Origin: Parafilimonas sp.
Lineage (GTDB): Bacteria; Bacteroidota; Bacteroidia; Chitinophagales; Chitinophagaceae
NCBI GenBank assembly: GCA_025927795.1
Contig: JAICKT010000248.1
Coordinates: 1-6,719 of the forward strand
Direction: 5' to 3'
Length of the DNA stretch: 6,719 nucleotides
The translations under genes were made by a program, and so were the position numbers. The notes below the pieces were generated by a model. That model was given only the letters and a program-made list of their open reading frames with translations. It ran no database searches and had not been told where the DNA came from. Below, one piece after another: positions 6,130 through 6,719 of this stretch (the stretch's first letter is position 1; each line of letters starts with the position of its first letter).

Positions 6130-6719
6130 ATGCTGCAAACATTTGCCATTTACCTGCTGAAAGTAACGTGCATTAGTGGCTTGCTTTTTTTGTATTACCT
6201 GCTTGCATTGCGCAATAAGCAATTTCATTTTTATAACCGGTTTTATTTATTAATGACACTTGTGTTAAGTGCGGCGTTGCCATTGTTAAGATTGCAATGG
6301 TTTACATTCGGCAACGATTCTTCTCAAACAATTCATTTATTAAAGCTTATAAATGGAACTGGCGAGCCTGATATTTTAATAACAGGAGATGCTGCAGTAA
6401 ACTGGCAGGAAATATTATTATATGCATTAGCTGCTGTAAGTTTTTGTATGCTGCTGTTTTTATGTATTCGTGTGGTGCGTATTTATCAGCTGAAGAAAAA
6501 ATTTCCTGTACAGTCATCGGCTGAATTTGATTTCATCAATACAGATGTTTCATCGGCACCGTTTTCATTTTTAAAAAATATTTTTTGGCGAAATGATATT
6601 TCATTGCAGGATGAAACCGGTAAACAAATACTGCAACATGAAATTACACACATCAAACATAAACATAGCATAGATAAATTATTTGTGCAAATGATGATGT
6701 GTTTTTACTGGATAAATCC
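6130..6719 (+). CDS. M56 family (BlaR1/MecR1-like) membrane metallopeptidase, 3' truncated
   Basis: An open frame starts at the ATG at 6130, 1 bp after the blaI stop, and runs to the window end (196 complete codons, no stop). I translated it directly. Hydrophobic segments at about 5-27, 38-53 and 95-113 are likely transmembrane helices. A cytoplasmic-type stretch follows, with SSAPFSFLKNIFW and then the zinc motif HEITH (170-174) in QILQHEITHIKHKH, with a final hydrophobic stretch starting at the edge (FVQMMMCFYWIN). This order matches M56 peptidases, whose activation leads to BlaI cleavage. The C-terminal sensor or TonB-like region lies outside the window, so the signal cannot be inferred. 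The gene is cotranscribed with the repressor gene. Confidence 0.9.
   Translation, partial: MLQTFAIYLLKVTCISGLLFLYYLLALRNKQFHFYNRFYLLMTLVLSAALPLLRLQWFTFGNDSSQTIHLLKLINGTGEPDILITGDAAVNWQEILLYALAAVSFCMLLFLCIRVVRIYQLKKKFPVQSSAEFDFINTDVSSAPFSFLKNIFWRNDISLQDETGKQILQHEITHIKHKHSIDKLFVQMMMCFYWIN

Noticed and set aside
6486..6671. 61-codon minus-strand open frame over the M56 gene
   Set aside because: It is antisense to the HEITH-containing peptidase; its cysteine-rich translation is unlike a real protein.

Overview
The window looks like chromosomal DNA from a member of the Bacteroidota, most likely a Chitinophagaceae-type organism. The evidence is an AT-rich composition, genes without clear Shine-Dalgarno sequences, two TAnnTTTG-type -7 promoter elements, a glycosyltransferase starting with the TNDLSxDQRM motif common in this phylum, and a BlaI plus M56-peptidase pair of the Bacteroidota type. 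The family-level placement is an inference.

Layout. Positions 1-129 hold the 5' end of an unrecognised minus-strand gene. After a 132-bp divergent spacer come five tightly packed plus-strand genes (262-4844): RNase HII (rnhB), a small RlpA-like double-psi beta-barrel lipoprotein, a GT4-like glycosyltransferase, an atypical polysaccharide deacetylase-like protein, and a second GT4-like glycosyltransferase. Gaps are 23 and 9 bp and two junctions overlap by 17 bp and 1 bp, so they probably form one transcription unit. The last three look like a small glycan assembly and modification module, but no polymerase, flippase or export gene is present to identify the product. A short spacer (4845-4926) with a strong hairpin, perhaps a degenerate dispersed repeat, separates this unit from a convergent minus-strand ftsE.

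ftsE is divergent from a blaI-like repressor gene, followed after 1 bp by a membrane M56 (BlaR1/MecR1-like) metallopeptidase gene that runs off the end. The 158-bp divergent spacer is the most informative non-coding part. It has a near-ideal Bacteroidota promoter for blaI (TTG, 20 bp, TATGTTTG). Three dyads of the form ACTAA-N4-TTAGT lie upstream of or touching the -33 element, exactly within the spacer, and at the start-site region. This is the geometry expected of an autorepressed BlaI operon with three operators.

I see no tRNA, rRNA, CRISPR array, transposase or phage gene. Nothing in the window is clearly a new system. The best leads are the triple operator, the RlpA-like protein lacking two acidic residues thought important for lytic transglycosylase activity, and the GT-deacetylase-GT module.
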